Positions 36,001 to 52,322 are shown, counted from the stretch's first letter. The stretch: DNA of 64,000 nucleotides from Morella rubra (GCA_003952965.2 CM025852.1:25213457-25277456); one strand, 5' to 3'. Numbers and translations: made by a program. Notes: a model not told the origin generated them from the sequence alone.

Positions 36001-36100
36001 TCAATCAGTACTAAATTGAGGTTCTTGATTACGGATACTGAGACGTACGAGTGCTTCTCACAATTCAAGCTTCTCAAGTGGAGAGGGATCTGTTTTTCAT
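33033..36100. other. Intergenic AT-rich DNA and PLD upstream region
   Basis: No gene is seen. 33848-34216 holds a decayed foldback of family A. 34620-35000 is extreme A/T sequence dominated by short AAATTTT words, low complexity. Homopolymer A runs lie near 33460, 35080, 35205 and 35260. 35340-36100 is more balanced in composition and would contain the PLD promoter and 5' leader. The 142-codon frame on the minus strand at 35341-35769 has no domain signature. Confidence 0.5.
33848..34216. mobile_element. Foldback MITE, family A, decayed copy 3
   Basis: The right arm (about 34150-34216, with GATGTAATTTGACAAAATA and GATGTAAAGTGTGAAG) is an inverted relative of the left arm around GACATTTTATAATAATATTA and TTACATTACACC. 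The right end, read inward, begins AGAGATAAATACAATT, close to the end of the copy at 61406-61694. Left boundary approximate; no target duplication identified. Confidence 0.4.
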
Positions 36101-36408
36101 ATGGCTCATCCTGCTTATGCTGAAACATTGTCGTTTGGAAGCTCACAACATGGTCAGGGTCAACAAGCTGTGCCGTTTCAGACCAACAAGGCTTCCCTGC
36201 AGATTCTTCTATTACATGGGAACTTAGATATATGGGTCAGGGAGGCGAAAAACCTTCCTAACATGGATTTGTTTCATAAAAAATTGGGTGACATGTTTTC
36301 TAAATTTCCTGGGAATGTTAGCAGAAAAATTGAGGGGCAAATTTCTGCGCTAACCACAGTGGCGGAGGCAGGACCCCACGTGAAGGGAGGCGACTTCTAA
36401 GAGAAAAA

Positions 36409-36443
<35 letters not shown>

Positions 36444-39400
36444 TTTACGTGTAAATTTTTTTTTTTTGCCTGTCCAATGGGGGGCGGCCGCCCAGGGCCG
36501 CCCCCCCCTGCATCCGCCACTGGCTAACCAGTGATCCATATGTCACGGTAGCAGTATCAGGTGCTGTAATCGGGAGGACTTTTGTGATGAGTAACACTGA
36601 GAACCCTGTTTGGATGCAGCATTTTAATGTTCCAGTTGCACATTATGCTGCAGAAGTGCATTTTGTTGTCAAAGACAATGATGTTGTTGGCTCGCAGATC
36701 ATCGGTGCTGTGGGAATTCCAGTGAAGCAATTATCCTCCGGCGTGAAAGTCGAGGGAACCTATCCCATCCTTAATGCCAGTGGGAAGCCTTGTAAGGCTG
36801 GAGCTGTACTGAATTTGTCGATTCAGTACACCCCAGTTGATAAAGGCAGCCTTTATCATGGAGTAGGTTCAGATCCTAATTACCCAGGAGTCCCTGGTAC
36901 CTACTTTCCGCTTAGGAGATGTGGAAAAGTGACGCTATACCAAGATGCCCATGCCCAGGGCGGTTGCCTTCCCAGCGTGAAGCTTGATGGTGATGCTCAG
37001 TATGTGCACAGGAATTGTTGGCACGACATCTTTGAAGCAATAAGTCAGGCCCGTCGTTTGATATACATTGCCGGGTGGTCGGTGTACCACAAGGTTAGAC
37101 TGATTCGAGATGGTCATAATGCAGCAGATTACACGTTAGGGGATCTACTCAAAACAAAGTCACAGGAAGGTGTAAGGGTGCTGCTCCTTGTATGGGATGA
37201 TCCGACTTCTAGGAGCATTCTGGGATTCAAAACAGTAAGGGCCTAAAAGAAATTTTTGATATCATATGCCACGACTATTCTATGTTATAGCATCGTTTGA
37301 GATCAAGCATCATTCTACACTGTTCTGGTTTAATTTTTATATTCAATTACTTATTGGTCGCTTAAGTCCTTAATCATGGTCGTCCTTTATGCCTAGGATC
37401 AACAACATTCGCATAATTCTGTTTGATTCCTGAAGATAAACTTTCAGAATTTTTTCGAGATTTTAGTTCACCTCGAATGCAGTGGGCAATTAAATATTTG
37501 TTTGCGTGCTTCTGTTATGTGTCTTCCTCTTGTGTAGTACACATGGCATGGAGGTGAAACACAGTTTAAGTATCTGAACCCAGCCTGTCATTGTTTATTG
37601 TTCCGTAATCTCTGCTTCAGAGTTTAAATCCTATTTTTCTTGTCTTTAGTCTTTCTCGCATCAAGTGGTTGTTTCTATATACTCTATCAATATGGGCTTA
37701 TTGATTGCTATGTCTGCAGGAAGGCATCATGCAAACTAATGACGAGGAGACTCGCCATTTTTTCAAGCACTCTTCAGTGAAAGTGCTTCTCTGTCCTCGA
37801 TCTGCTGGAAAAGGTCATAGCTTTGTCAAGAAGCAGGTTGGGATATTGAGAAGTTGCAATATGTACTTCATCAATGGTCGTATTAAATGCCTTGCCTTCT
37901 GTTTGACAGTAGGATCTATAGTTTAGTGTCTCATAATCGTAGTTGATGTCTCTTTATCGGATGATCCTATTAAGTTCCTCGAAAGTGGTTATATTTTTTG
38001 GTAAGGTGATGATGATTTTCATTTCACTTACGAACTGTGCCGCTTCACAAAACAAGAAAAGCAAAACAAAGCTGAAATTTTCAACTTTTTGGTTCAATTA
38101 GAAAAAAAAAAAAACTTGTTGGTTCACTTGCCATAACTTGTCTGCCTGATATTTGCCAAACAATTTTTTTTTTTTTTGAAATAAGAATTTGAGCAATGAC
38201 CACCTGTATCCCGTAATGGATGCCGAATGAAATTTAGACCAATTTTCTTGCGTAATGTATCGATCTTATTAGGAAATATTTTTAACTATCATTTATTTTT
38301 CAGTTCCACTGGCATATTGAAGATGACTATTTTTCCTTTTGCGATGTTCATTTCTGATTGGCAAGGTATATTAGTTAGAGATTCAGCATTTTCTATCAAA
38401 TTTCCCTTTCAGATTTATATTCTTTTGCCTGTATTGACTTTCACTCCCTATTTCGTATATGGATGTGGTTGCATACAAACATGCACATACATACTTTCTT
38501 ATCCTAGACCACACACACAAACATACTTGTAGGTGTTTGTTTATAGATATATGTATATAACTATATATGTATTATTCCGAAATTTGGTACTCCACATTAC
38601 TAGGTGCTCTAAACCTCTTGTTTTTTTATGTTAATTGTCAGGAGGTTGGAACAATCTATACCCATCATCAGAAGACAGTGATTGTAGATGCTGATGCTGG
38701 TCATAATAGAAGAAAGATCCTGGCATTTGTTGGAGGTCTTGATTTATGCTTGGGCCGATATGATACGCCACACCATCCTCTTTTTAGGACTTTGGAAACA
38801 GTGCACAGAGATGATTATCACAATCCAAACTTGACGGTAAATGCTTCAATTAATTATCTCAATTGCCATTTGTGCAGCCAACCGAGTGTGCTTCCTCTTG
38901 GGGTGGTTTTCTCCATATAAGTTATCTAAGCTGTTCTGTTATAGTTGTTAAATTTTATATGGGATCAATAAAAGGAGATTTATAAATGTGTGCTTTTACC
39001 TCATTTTAACCTACTTAGTTTGTGACTTAAATAGGAGCCGACTGATGGCTGTCCAAGAGAACCATGGCATGATTTGCATAGTCGTCTTGATGGTCCAGCT
39101 GCATATGACGTCCTCACCAATTTTGAGGAGCGTTGGTTAAAGGCGTCAAAACACCATGGCATTCAAAAGCTAAAAGCATCATATGACGATTCGCTACTCA
39201 AGATTGAAAGGATTCCCGACATCATTGGGATAGCAGATTTTCATTGCCAAAGTCAGAATGATCCAGAGGATTGGCACGTGCAGGTACACGGGATGTCAAT
39301 CTTCTTTCATAGTTGAGTTAGATTTTCAGATTCTAGACTTTTTTTCCAATGTGGGTTTTTCTTTCTTTCTCTAAAATTTGCAACAAGTGAAGGTGTTCCG

Positions 39401-41760
39401 TTCAATTGATTCCAATTCGGTGAAAGGATTTCCGAAAGACCCAATAGAAGCGATAAACGAGGTGAGAAAATTCTTCGTCCTTCTAGCTTTCTTACGGAAA
39501 TAAGCATTTGATCTCGTTCACAATGAAGGTTAATGGACTAATATGTTGAACTGTTGTAACAGAATCTTCTATGCGGGAAGAATGTGCTGATAGACATGAG
39601 CATACATTTAGCATATGTCAAAGCAATCCGTTCTGCCCAGAAGTTCATCTACATTGAGAACCAGTACTTCCTTGGGTCGTCGTACAACTGGGATTCTCAC
39701 AAGGACTTAGGTTAGGGAATCTAATGTGTGTATAAAGAATAAAGGAATGACAGATATAGTCCTGTAACTTTAAAAGGTGTACTATAAGTATCATTTTTAC
39801 TTCGTTTTTCCTTTATTTATTTTTTCGAAATTTTCTTGGCAGAGACCATGTCTATTTAATGATGTTCTACCAAATTTGACCAAAAAAATGTGATACGTGA
39901 ATATTTTGCAATAAAGTTAATTGCAGTATTATTTTTTTCTATTATAGCCCAGCTTTGCTAATCATTGTCACAGTAGTGGGAAAGGCAATGCAAGTTGGTC
40001 TCATATTGGATGGGGTCGGGAACATCATTGGATTCATCATATATGGATACTTTTGTCTGCAGGTGCAAACAATCTAATACCAATGGAAATTGCTCTCAAA
40101 ATTGCTGACAAAATAAAGGCGAAGGAGAGGTTCTCTGCTTATATCATTATCCCAATGTGGCCGGAAGGTGCTCCTACCAGCGCGTCTGTTCAGAGGATTC
40201 TCTATTGGCAGGTACAATATAATTCTATCCTATATTCTGATGTCTACAAATTTGAAGGGAACAGCAATGCTTCAGACAGCTTGTAGTGTTTGCGGGTTTA
40301 TAGACACACCTTTTCCACCTGGTTTTGTTCTCTTGTGGTGCAGAATAAAACAATGCAAATGATGTATGAAATGGTTTACAAGGCTTTAAAGGAGGTCGGA
40401 CTTGAGAACAAGTATGAGCCGCAAGACTACTTGAACTTCTTTTGCCTTGGCAATCGTGAGGCACCAGACAGAGAGCTTAGTTTAGCTACAAAAAAGTCCA
40501 CTTCAGTAAAGACACCACAAGTATTTCCTTCTATCTGCCTGAGAAAAGTCATCTTTCTCTTTACTAAATCTCATGTTTCCATTTGAACTTTATCATTCTT
40601 TCACCTTTTCCTGTGCTCAAATAGAGAATTGTATGTTGGTAATATAGGCACTTACGCAGAAGAGTAGGCGGTTTATGATTTATGTCCACTCAAAAGGAAT
40701 GATAGTGGACGATGAGTATGTGATACTGGGTTCAGCAAATATCAATCAGCGGTCAATGGAAGGCACCAGAGACACTGAAATAGCAATGGGTGCATACCAG
40801 CCTTATCATACCTGGGCAAGGAAACGTTCTACTCCACATGGACAGGCAAGCTTTAAAAAACAGAACTCTCTGCATTTCCATGCTGCTAGATGTGTCTGTC
40901 TATGCACGTACATGAGAGCTTCTATGTGAACTTGAATTTCACTAGTATAGATAATAAGGATGTCCTCAAGTTTGAGGAAGGTACAAAATTTTGTCTGCTT
41001 GATAAAATAGCAATTCCTTGCAAGTTTATTATAGTAATTTACGGTAGAATGAGCATTTAGATTTTACGAACCAGCTAAGAAAATTGCACGATTCAATTTT
41101 ACATTGATTGTTGTCAGGTTGTCTTAGTTTGTGATTATCAAAGCCACAAGTAGTTAAAAAAAAAATATTGTATCAAAGTGTGGTTTGGCTGCAAATTTGC
41201 TTAATCTGATGAAAAATGCTAGTGAAACTTGCAAAAGACTCTTGGTGTCACTGCTAATGTTCACCCAGCAATGTTTACTTTTTAATTTTTTAAGTTCTAT
41301 TTTCAGCTCATGATTTTGAGACAGAATGGCTAGTGCTGTCATCCCAAGAATATCATTAAATTGGATATCATTTCTAAATTGTCAACTTATCATTGTAGAG
41401 GATCAACACTGCTGACACTCGATTGCTGTTTCAGTAATAGACACTATCTGCTTATATCTGGTGCAGATCTATGGATATAGGATGTCATTATGGGCAGAGC
41501 ACATTGGAGCACTCGAGGAATGTTTCAAGAAACCAGAGAGCCTGGAATGTGCAAGACGGATTCGGTCTATGGGCGAGCTCAACTGGAGACAATATGCAGC
41601 TGATGAGGTGACAGAAATGAAGGGTCATCTATTAAAGTATCCACTCGATGTTGATCGAACAGGCAAGGTGAAGCCTCTTCCTGGCTTTGAGACCTTTCCA
41701 GATGTTGGTGGGACCGTAACGGGAACATTTACAGTCATTCAAGAAAATCTCACCATCTAG
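36101..41760 (+). CDS. Phospholipase D, gamma type, with a MITE in exon 1
   Basis: Ten exons: 36101-37234 (carrying the MITE), 37720-37836, 38642-38836, 39035-39283, 39393-39461, 39563-39710, 40063-40211, 40344-40520, 40648-40845, 41467-41760. Leaving out the MITE and one target copy, 852 codons. It has an N-terminal C2 domain ([20 protein letters not shown] to SIQYTP) and two HKD motifs, HHQKTVIVD (368-375) and HSKGMIVDD (702-709), whose histidines form the phosphatidyl-enzyme. The short N-terminus and the end TVIQENLTI match Arabidopsis PLD gamma rather than the longer beta type. Such enzymes release phosphatidic acid and need calcium and PIP2. Intron 9 has a GC-AG donor. As written, exon 1 stops at 36398-36400, giving 99 codons, so this allele is probably non-functional unless the MITE is spliced out or absent on the homologue. 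Confidence 0.92.
36357..36522. mobile_element. hAT-type MITE in PLD exon 1
   Basis: 166 bp with terminal inverted repeats CAGTGGCGGAGGCAGG and CAGTGGCGGATGCAGG (one mismatch in 16) and a perfect 8-bp target duplication, GCTAACCA, at 36349-36356 and 36523-36530. Eight-base targets and CAG...CTG ends are typical of hAT elements. The middle is a run of T and A followed by a GC-rich inverted stretch. Insert plus one target copy is 174 bases, a multiple of three, so the downstream frame is kept, but the element itself brings an in-frame stop. Confidence 0.92.
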
Positions 41761-44169
41761 CAAGAAAAAACAGAAAAATCTCACGATCCGACATACTTGA
41801 TGATAGGCATGCCATTCTTGGCTGATTAGTCCAATTTAAGTTTCTGGCGAAGATTATGCTTCTACCTAACGTTTGATGAGTACCAATACATCATACAATG
41901 ACTCTATTTTTGGGTATGTATTTGTTCAGCTTTTTTCGTTTATTTAACATCTCAGAAGATACGATTTGAGCTTATGTTCGATGGCCTATCTTTTCAATCA
42001 CAAGAAAGGTGGGGTGAAAGAGAAAAAGAAGAGGGAGGGGGAAGGGGAAGGGAGATTCTTTTAGTACTGTAATTTTTGCCAAGGCAGGGAAACCAATCGA
42101 ACACCAGATCGACCTCAAAGACACTCTTAAGCTTTTCCTTTATTTCTGTTGACCGAATATTTCAATTAAAGGATTATAACAGGAAAAAAAAAAAGAAAGA
42201 ACACCTGGATGACACTTCACAGACTAAGATTTTTTACAATTTGCTATCAGAATTATACTGGACAATTCAAAAATAGATAGACATAACATATAGATTTTAT
42301 GATAGGGTTCATACTATCTGAAACTTTATACGGACAATATTAAATAATATGAGGTTTCTTTATTGAGTCTATTTCTCTCTGAATTGTACCGAAAATTAAA
42401 TTATTGAAAATCCTCGTCAAACACTTTATACTGAAGCACAAGAGGATATGATATATATATATATATAAACAGATTGAATAAGAAGATATGGTGTCGGTTG
42501 GAATAAGTTGAGGCCATTCTTTTTACGGTTCGTGGAGAAGGGGTTCCCTAAAGATTCCCTTTCACTGTTATGAATCAAGGTGTGGGGGCGACCTATTGAT
42601 TTGGGACAACGTGAACGTGGTTCGGAACTTCGTATCCAAGTCAATCATTAATACTATATCCCACAGAGTGCTCTGCAGGTGCATCAAGCACGATCCTCAT
42701 CGGACCCAACACGATAACATGTGGTCATGTTTGTCATAAAAATCGAGATCCAAACATTGGACAAAAATAAAATAAAAAAACCCATTGAATACGTTTAATG
42801 TTTGTTCACATTTTCATATATGTTTAAGCTTGTCTGGTATAAGGTAATTCTAAGAATCTTCAGATTAGTGCTTGTCACGAGCTTGATTGAATAGATAGGT
42901 ACACCACACCAATGACTCGAAACTTTCTATTGGCCACCCAAATTACAGGGTTATTTTTGTTCAATTTAAATTTGCAATATGGTAAGGACGAGGGATCAGT
43001 TATATCCTATTACCCTGCACTTCAAGTCCACGTGCCCTTTGGTTTTGATCCATAATAATACTATAATAGTTATTGCTTAATTTCATATACCATACAAAAC
43101 ATTGCTTGAATTGATAATCCTTTTTCTTTCTGACGTTTAAAAAAAAAAAAAGGCAAAATATGAGAAATTGGATGATAAAAAAAAAAAAAAATCAAAAGAA
43201 AATGAAGAGCAAAAAGCTGCCACTGATGGCTGTGCCGCACCCTTCTTCAATCATCTTCTTAAATTATCTCTATATTTCTATTTAAATTAGATCATCTTTA
43301 AAGAGAAAAAGATGAAAGTAATTATGGTCCACTAAATGCTGTCAATGGGTATAAAGCTCGTGGTCCCATAGTAAAGAGAAATTACTCCTAAATCGTCCAC
43401 ATCGTCGTTGATTTCTTATTGCTGTCGTTATTACACTCTGCTATTAAAAGAATCTCATAAACAACATATTGTGAAATTCTTTTAACGATGTCGGGGTTGA
43501 TCATGAATGTAAGCTGAAGCCTGAGGCTAAGACGAAAAGGTACAAATATGGTATTTTTTAGGCTAATATATTTAAGTTATATTTAAAGTGAGTAAATGTA
43601 ATTAAAAATATCTCTTAAATATCATCCATTCATTGTTTTGATTTTGGGGTAAATACAATTTTTTTGGGTCCTGAATTTTGCATTTTTCATCAACTCGTGT
43701 AAAAAATGGGGCACATGAACAACATTTGACTTTTTTTACTGCGATTTTACTTTTATTAAGCCTGAATTTAAGTTGTATTAATTAATGCGTTTAGTTTCCT
43801 TTCCTTAAAATACTCTAAATCTCCTAGACAAAACAAAAGAAGAGAAAAGAAAAAATACATATATAAATATAATTTCCACAAATATAACAGATAAAAAGAC
43901 AGCGATGCGCTGGTAAAACTGCATAGGGCACCACATTTGTTGTTCTCGTCGGATTTTCTTAATGCAGACTCAGGTGAGAAGGAGCATCCCACATGGGTGC
44001 ACTGTCCGAATCAAAATTGAAAGACCTAAGTATCCTTCGACCAAATCAATGTTGCTATATATGCTTTTTAAGATCCCAAACCACTAAATATTGTTCACAA
44101 AATATATCCCACTAGATCCAAATCTCACACTCACACACACATTCCCTCTCTATCGCACTCTCTTCTCCG
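41761..44169. other. PLD 3' flank and NRS/ER upstream region
   Basis: No gene is seen. 42005-42055 is a purine-rich tract, 42448-42468 a TA repeat, and 43139-43200 has A homopolymers. The last 120 bases are the NRS/ER core promoter and leader. Confidence 0.5.
44056..44062 (+). promoter_or_regulatory. TATA box of the NRS/ER gene
   Basis: TATATAT at 44056-44062 lies 108 bases before the ATG at 44170, followed by a CA- and CT-rich leader. A transcription start near 44090 would give a leader of about 80 bases. Confidence 0.5.
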
Positions 44170-45854
44170 ATGGGTTTCCCGGCTAACGGCGTGTCGGCAA
44201 CCGATAAGCCGTACAAATTCCTGATCTACGGCCGCACCGGTTGGATTGGAGGGGTACTGGGCCGGCTCTGTCAGGCGCAGAGCATCGAGTTCGCCTACGG
44301 CTCCGGCCGCCTCGAGAATCGTGCGTCGCTCGAAGCCGACTTGGCTGCCGTCCAGCCGAGCCACGTATTCAACGCCGCTGGAGTCACGGGCCGCCCCAAC
44401 GTCGACTGGTGCGAGTCCCACAAGGTTGAGACTATCCGGACCAACGTTGTCGGGACGCTTACCTTGGCCGACGTGTGCAGAGAGAAGGGCCTTGTCTTGA
44501 TCAACTACGCCACTGGGTGTATCTTCGAGTATGATTCGGGTCATCCCCTAGGGTCCGGCATCGGGTTCAAGGAGGAGGACTCCGCAAACTTCGTCGGATC
44601 TTTCTACTCCAAGACTAAGGCCATGGTGGGCTTTCCTTTCCTTTTCTTTTTTTTCGGTTCTTAGATAATTGATTAACTTGATGTGATTTGGTAGTCACTT
44701 GTAAAGGATGTGAACAATATTGTTTACCTATAATTTTCAGCATGAGCTCTAATGGATGCGAAAATGGTATAAAAAAAACACAATTGTATACAGTTTTGCA
44801 TGCCACACTCGTGTGACTGTATCGGTATGTCTAAGCAAACTAGATCTGAGACAGTTTGTTTGTATCGACATAAGCATGAGCTTTTTGAATCTGTCATTCG
44901 CACATGCAAATCGAGCTGGTTGTATGGTTAATTAGGGTGGTATAGCTCAAATTGTTGTACATTTGCGAGTGCTTTTGTTATTATATTGAAGCAAATAGTT
45001 TTATGTAAGTTATGGGATGAATTATTATGCCTTGGGTGTGGTCCATAGGTCCGGATTTATTCCCTTGATACTAATTGCAATTGGTTACCAGACATGAGTT
45101 TATGTGTTTTTTCCTGTTTTCAGTTTTCAGTGATATTTCTCCTAGTGATCTGCTTAGCAATTTCTATACATATTTCGTGGGTGAATGGAACTTCTTATTC
45201 ATCCAGAAAAAAAGACCTTCGCATGTTTATTGTCCCAAAATGAAAGCCTGTCTCTCTCTCATCTCTGTTTTTTTTCTGTCAGCTGATTTTTAAACTTGGT
45301 GATTCCCTTTAGTAACTATCTTTCTGGGAACGTATATTCTTGGTGGCTGTGCTCATTCCATTGTATGGTACTGATTGTGGCTCCAATTTGATACTTTTAA
45401 GGTGGAAGAACTTCTCAAGAATTACGATAACGTCTGTACTTTGCGTGTGAGAATGCCCATCTCGTCTGATTTATCCAACCCTCGCAACTTTATCACAAAG
45501 ATCACTCGTTATGAGAAGGTCGTTAACATTCCAAACTCAATGACGATCCTGGATGAACTCCTTCCAATCTCCATTGAGATGGCAAAGAGAAATCTCACTG
45601 GAATCTGGAACTTCACAAACCCTGGAGTGGTCAGCCACAATGAGATACTAGAGATGTACAGGGAATACATTGACCCCAACTTCACATGGAAGAACTTTAC
45701 TCTTGAGGAGCAGGCAAAGGTGATCGTTGCTCCTAGAAGCAACAATGAGCTTGACGCCTCAAAATTGAAGCAGGAATTCCCCGAACTCTTACCCATTAAG
45801 GAGTCCCTCATCAAGTATGTATTCAAACCGAATCAGAAGACTGCCGAAGCTTAA
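44170..45854 (+). CDS. UER1: NRS/ER: nucleotide-rhamnose synthase/epimerase-reductase
   Basis: Two exons, 44170-44625 and 45402-45854, 302 residues. The protein is a short-chain-dehydrogenase-fold enzyme with the nucleotide-binding loop GRTGWIGG (21-28) and the Tyr146-x3-Lys150 pair in YSKTK. It carries out the last two steps of UDP-L-rhamnose synthesis, 3,5-epimerisation and 4-keto reduction with NADPH, acting in the cytosol; rhamnose feeds pectin and flavonoid glycosides. Length and sequence match Arabidopsis UER1 (NRS/ER, 301 residues). Exon 1 is clearly GC-richer than the surrounding DNA. The second exon and 3' flank are repeated downstream at 46880-48262; the subtilase pseudogene converges from the right. 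Confidence 0.95.
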
Positions 45855-46585
45855 AAGTTTTACGTCTGAATTCGTCCAGTTTCCCTAATGCTATTTGTTT
45901 TGTTTTGTTCGTGTGGGTTTATGTAATCTATCCACCATATATGGGTTCTGCCTCTACCCACGGGACGTGGAGGATTGCCCTATTTGTAATTGAATGTTGT
46001 TGCATTTTTTTCATGAATAATTAGATGGAAATGATTTTTCAGATTTCACACACCAACACTCTCACACTCTTCCGTTAGGTTTGAGATAGGCAATGACTGG
46101 ACCATGTCTTCGTTGATGGTTCACTTACAGTAGAAGGTATGACCTTCCTTTTTTTTTTTTAATTATTATTGTTATCCTAAGCAGTAGAAAGCTATAACTT
46201 GATCAGCCATTTCTCTGGTTTATACCTGCTTTTTACCCCTTCCTTTTTCTCGGTAGGCATGAATCTATCGGAATGTAAACCCCACAAGCCATTTGTGTGA
46301 TATTGTGACAGAGGGGCAATGTGCGATGAGCATTGCTGATTGCGCCACGTACATTTAGCAGTGTTGTTTGAGTTGTATTTCATTCTCGTGACGGCAGTAG
46401 AAAGTTTACATGGCATCCCAATTGCAAACATATCACAATATGGGGGAAGCATCTACGGATGGGATCTTTACTAGTGACCGAGGATCCAATTCTTGTGATG
46501 CATGGAGGAATCTCTGGAAAATGGTTTTTTCTGACGGGTGGAGAAGGCAGGGTATGGAGAACCGGGGAGAACTGTGAACACAACA
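45202..46585 (+). repeat. NRS/ER segmental duplication, copy A
   Basis: Runs from late intron 1 of NRS/ER through exon 2 and its 3' flank to a phrase ending GTGAACACAACAA. Its last 200 bases are the reverse strand of the extreme 3' end of a subtilase gene, so the unit spans the convergent 3' ends of two genes. Offset to copy B is 1678 bases at exon 2. Compared with copy B it carries extra T-rich bases near 46130-46170. Confidence 0.85.
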
Positions 46586-46879
46586 ACTTGCAAGAACTGT
46601 GAACACCCCGTTTACCTATAATGTCCTCAGCATGACTGCTGTCTAATGGATATTTGGATACAAGCACACAATTGTTCTCAGTTTTGAGAACGACAGGACA
46701 GACTGGCTCGTTATGTGCAATGGTCTGGCATGTGCATTGATTGGTGCACATGCAAAGAGCTGGGTATGGTTAATTAGGGTGTATAGCTCCATTTGCGACG
46801 TTGAAGCTGAATTATTACTGGTCCATAGTGATACACTACCACTAATCTGAGTGGCTTAGCAATCTATACATATTTCGGG
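46586..46879. other. Mosaic stretch mixing NRS/ER intron and subtilase sequence
   Basis: Short phrases from NRS/ER intron 1 (such as GTTTACCTATAAT, TATGGTTAATTAGGGTG and GGCTTAGCAAT) alternate with phrases from the subtilase C-terminal region on its noncoding strand (such as GAGAACGACAGGACAGA and GGCATGTGCAT), with many small gaps relative to both. This is not what simple insertion or recombination leaves; it resembles a consensus blended from two misaligned sequences. Confidence 0.55.
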
Positions 46880-47079
46880 TCCAGAAAAAAAGACCTTCGC
46901 ATGTTTATTGTCCCAAAATGAAAGCCTGTCTCTCTCTCATCTCTGTTTTTTTTCTGTCAGCTGATTTTTAAACTTGGTGATTCCCTTTAGTAACTATCTT
47001 TCTGGGAACGTATATTCTTGGTGGCTGTGCTCATTCCATTGTATGGTACTGATTGTGGCTCCAATTTGATACTTTTAAG

Positions 47080-47532
47080 GTGGAAGAACTTCTCAAGAAT
47101 TACGATAACGTCTGTACTTTGCGTGTGAGAATGCCCATCTCGTCTGATTTATCCAACCCTCGCAACTTTATCACAAAGATCACTCGTTATGAGAAGGTCG
47201 TTAACATTCCAAACTCAATGACGATCCTGGATGAACTCCTTCCAATCTCCATTGAGATGGCAAAGAGAAATCTCACTGGAATCTGGAACTTCACAAACCC
47301 TGGAGTGGTCAGCCACAATGAGATACTAGAGATGTACAGGGAATACATTGACCCCAACTTCACATGGAAGAACTTTACTCTTGAGGAGCAGGCAAAGGTG
47401 ATCGTTGCTCCTAGAAGCAACAATGAGCTTGACGCCTCAAAATTGAAGCAGGAATTCCCCGAACTCTTACCCATTAAGGAGTCCCTCATCAAGTATGTAT
47501 TCAAACCGAATCAGAAGACTGCCGAAGCTTAA
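47080..47532 (+). pseudogene. Isolated second exon of NRS/ER (copy B)
   Basis: Encodes the same 150 residues as exon 2 of the intact gene, from VEELLKNYDNVCTLRVRM to the end at KTAEA, with the acceptor AG kept at 47078-47079. There is no first exon or promoter beside it. It could act as an alternative last exon for NRS/ER transcripts that skip 45402-45854, giving the same protein with another 3' UTR; otherwise it is a dead fragment. Confidence 0.85.
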
Positions 47533-47979
47533 AAGTTTTACGTCTGAATTCGTCCAGTTTCCCTAATGCTATTTGTTTTGTTTTGTTCGTGTGGGTTTAT
47601 GTAATCTATCCACCATATATGGGTTCTGCCTCTACCCACGGGACGTGGAGGATTGCCCTATTTGTAATTGAATGTTGTTGCATTTTTTTCATGAATAATT
47701 AGATGGAAATGATTTTTCAGATTTCACACACCAACACTCTCACACTCTTCCGTTAGGTTTGAGATAGGCAATGACTGGACCATGTCTTCGTTGATGGTCT
47801 TACAGTGGTGTTATCCTAAGCAGTAGAAAGCTATAACTTGATCAGCCATTTCTCTGGTTTATACCTGCTTTTTACCCCTTCCTTTTTCTCGGTAGGCATG
47901 AATCTATCGGAATGTAAACCCCACAAGCCATTTGTGTGATATTGTGACAGAGGGGCAATGTGCGATGAGCATTGCTGAT

Positions 47980-47981
<2 letters not shown>

Positions 47982-48016
<35 letters not shown>
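47982..48016. repeat. AG dinucleotide microsatellite
   Basis: About 17 AG units present in copy B of the NRS/ER duplication but absent at the matching point of copy A (about 46340). Confidence 0.85.
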
Positions 48017-48019
<3 letters not shown>

Positions 48020-48146
48020 GCCACGTACATTTAGCAGTGTTGTTTGAGTTGTATTTCATTCTCGTGACGGCAGTAGAAAGTTTACATGGCATCCCAATTG
48101 CAAACATATCACAATATGGGGGAAGCATCTACGGATGGGATCTTTA

Positions 48147-51822
<3,676 letters not shown>

Positions 51823-52080
51823 TGGGGTTGAACTTAGTTCCACTGCGCCTTGCAGAACTCTAATGCCTCAGGCCCTCCGATGTTAAATTATACACTGGGA
51901 AATCTTTTATGACCGCCGTCTGCTTTATATCTTCTGGAACTTAACCGGCTAAAGTCCATCATTGGTTGCGTCTGGTTTTGTTATTCTCGCAAAATTATGT
52001 TAAAAACAACCGAATTTGGAAGAGAAAGAGAAGGTTTACTGGCTACTGAGATCTTTTATCAATATCATTTGAAGATTTTT

Positions 52081-52112
<32 letters not shown>

Positions 52113-52310
52113 TTAAAGATGGAGCTGTTGCCAGCTTCAAATGGCCATAAAACAAAAACTGAATCATCGTTGTTTTGGTCGTCTATTTGACTTCTTGTAA
52201 ACGCTGCCACTTGCTCAAAACATTATGAATGGATACATGAAGGCACCGTGCATTAAGAGAAAATTTATAGTTCAAAAATTTGAATTAAACAATTACCGAG
52301 AGAAAACTTT
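51823..52310. other. Subtilase upstream region
   Basis: No gene is seen. 52077-52118 is a T/A low-complexity run. Promoter elements of the former subtilase would be at the left end, but none stands out. Confidence 0.4.
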
Positions 52311-52322
52311 ATGTTGCAACTC

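Noticed and set aside
44241-44544. Several alternative frames over NRS/ER exon 1
   Set aside because: GC-rich exon gives long shadows; only the annotated frame matches NRS/ER and joins exon 2.
46192-46751. Minus-strand frames of 86 and 123 codons after NRS/ER
   Set aside because: Out-of-frame translation of the duplicated subtilase 3' end and the mosaic stretch.
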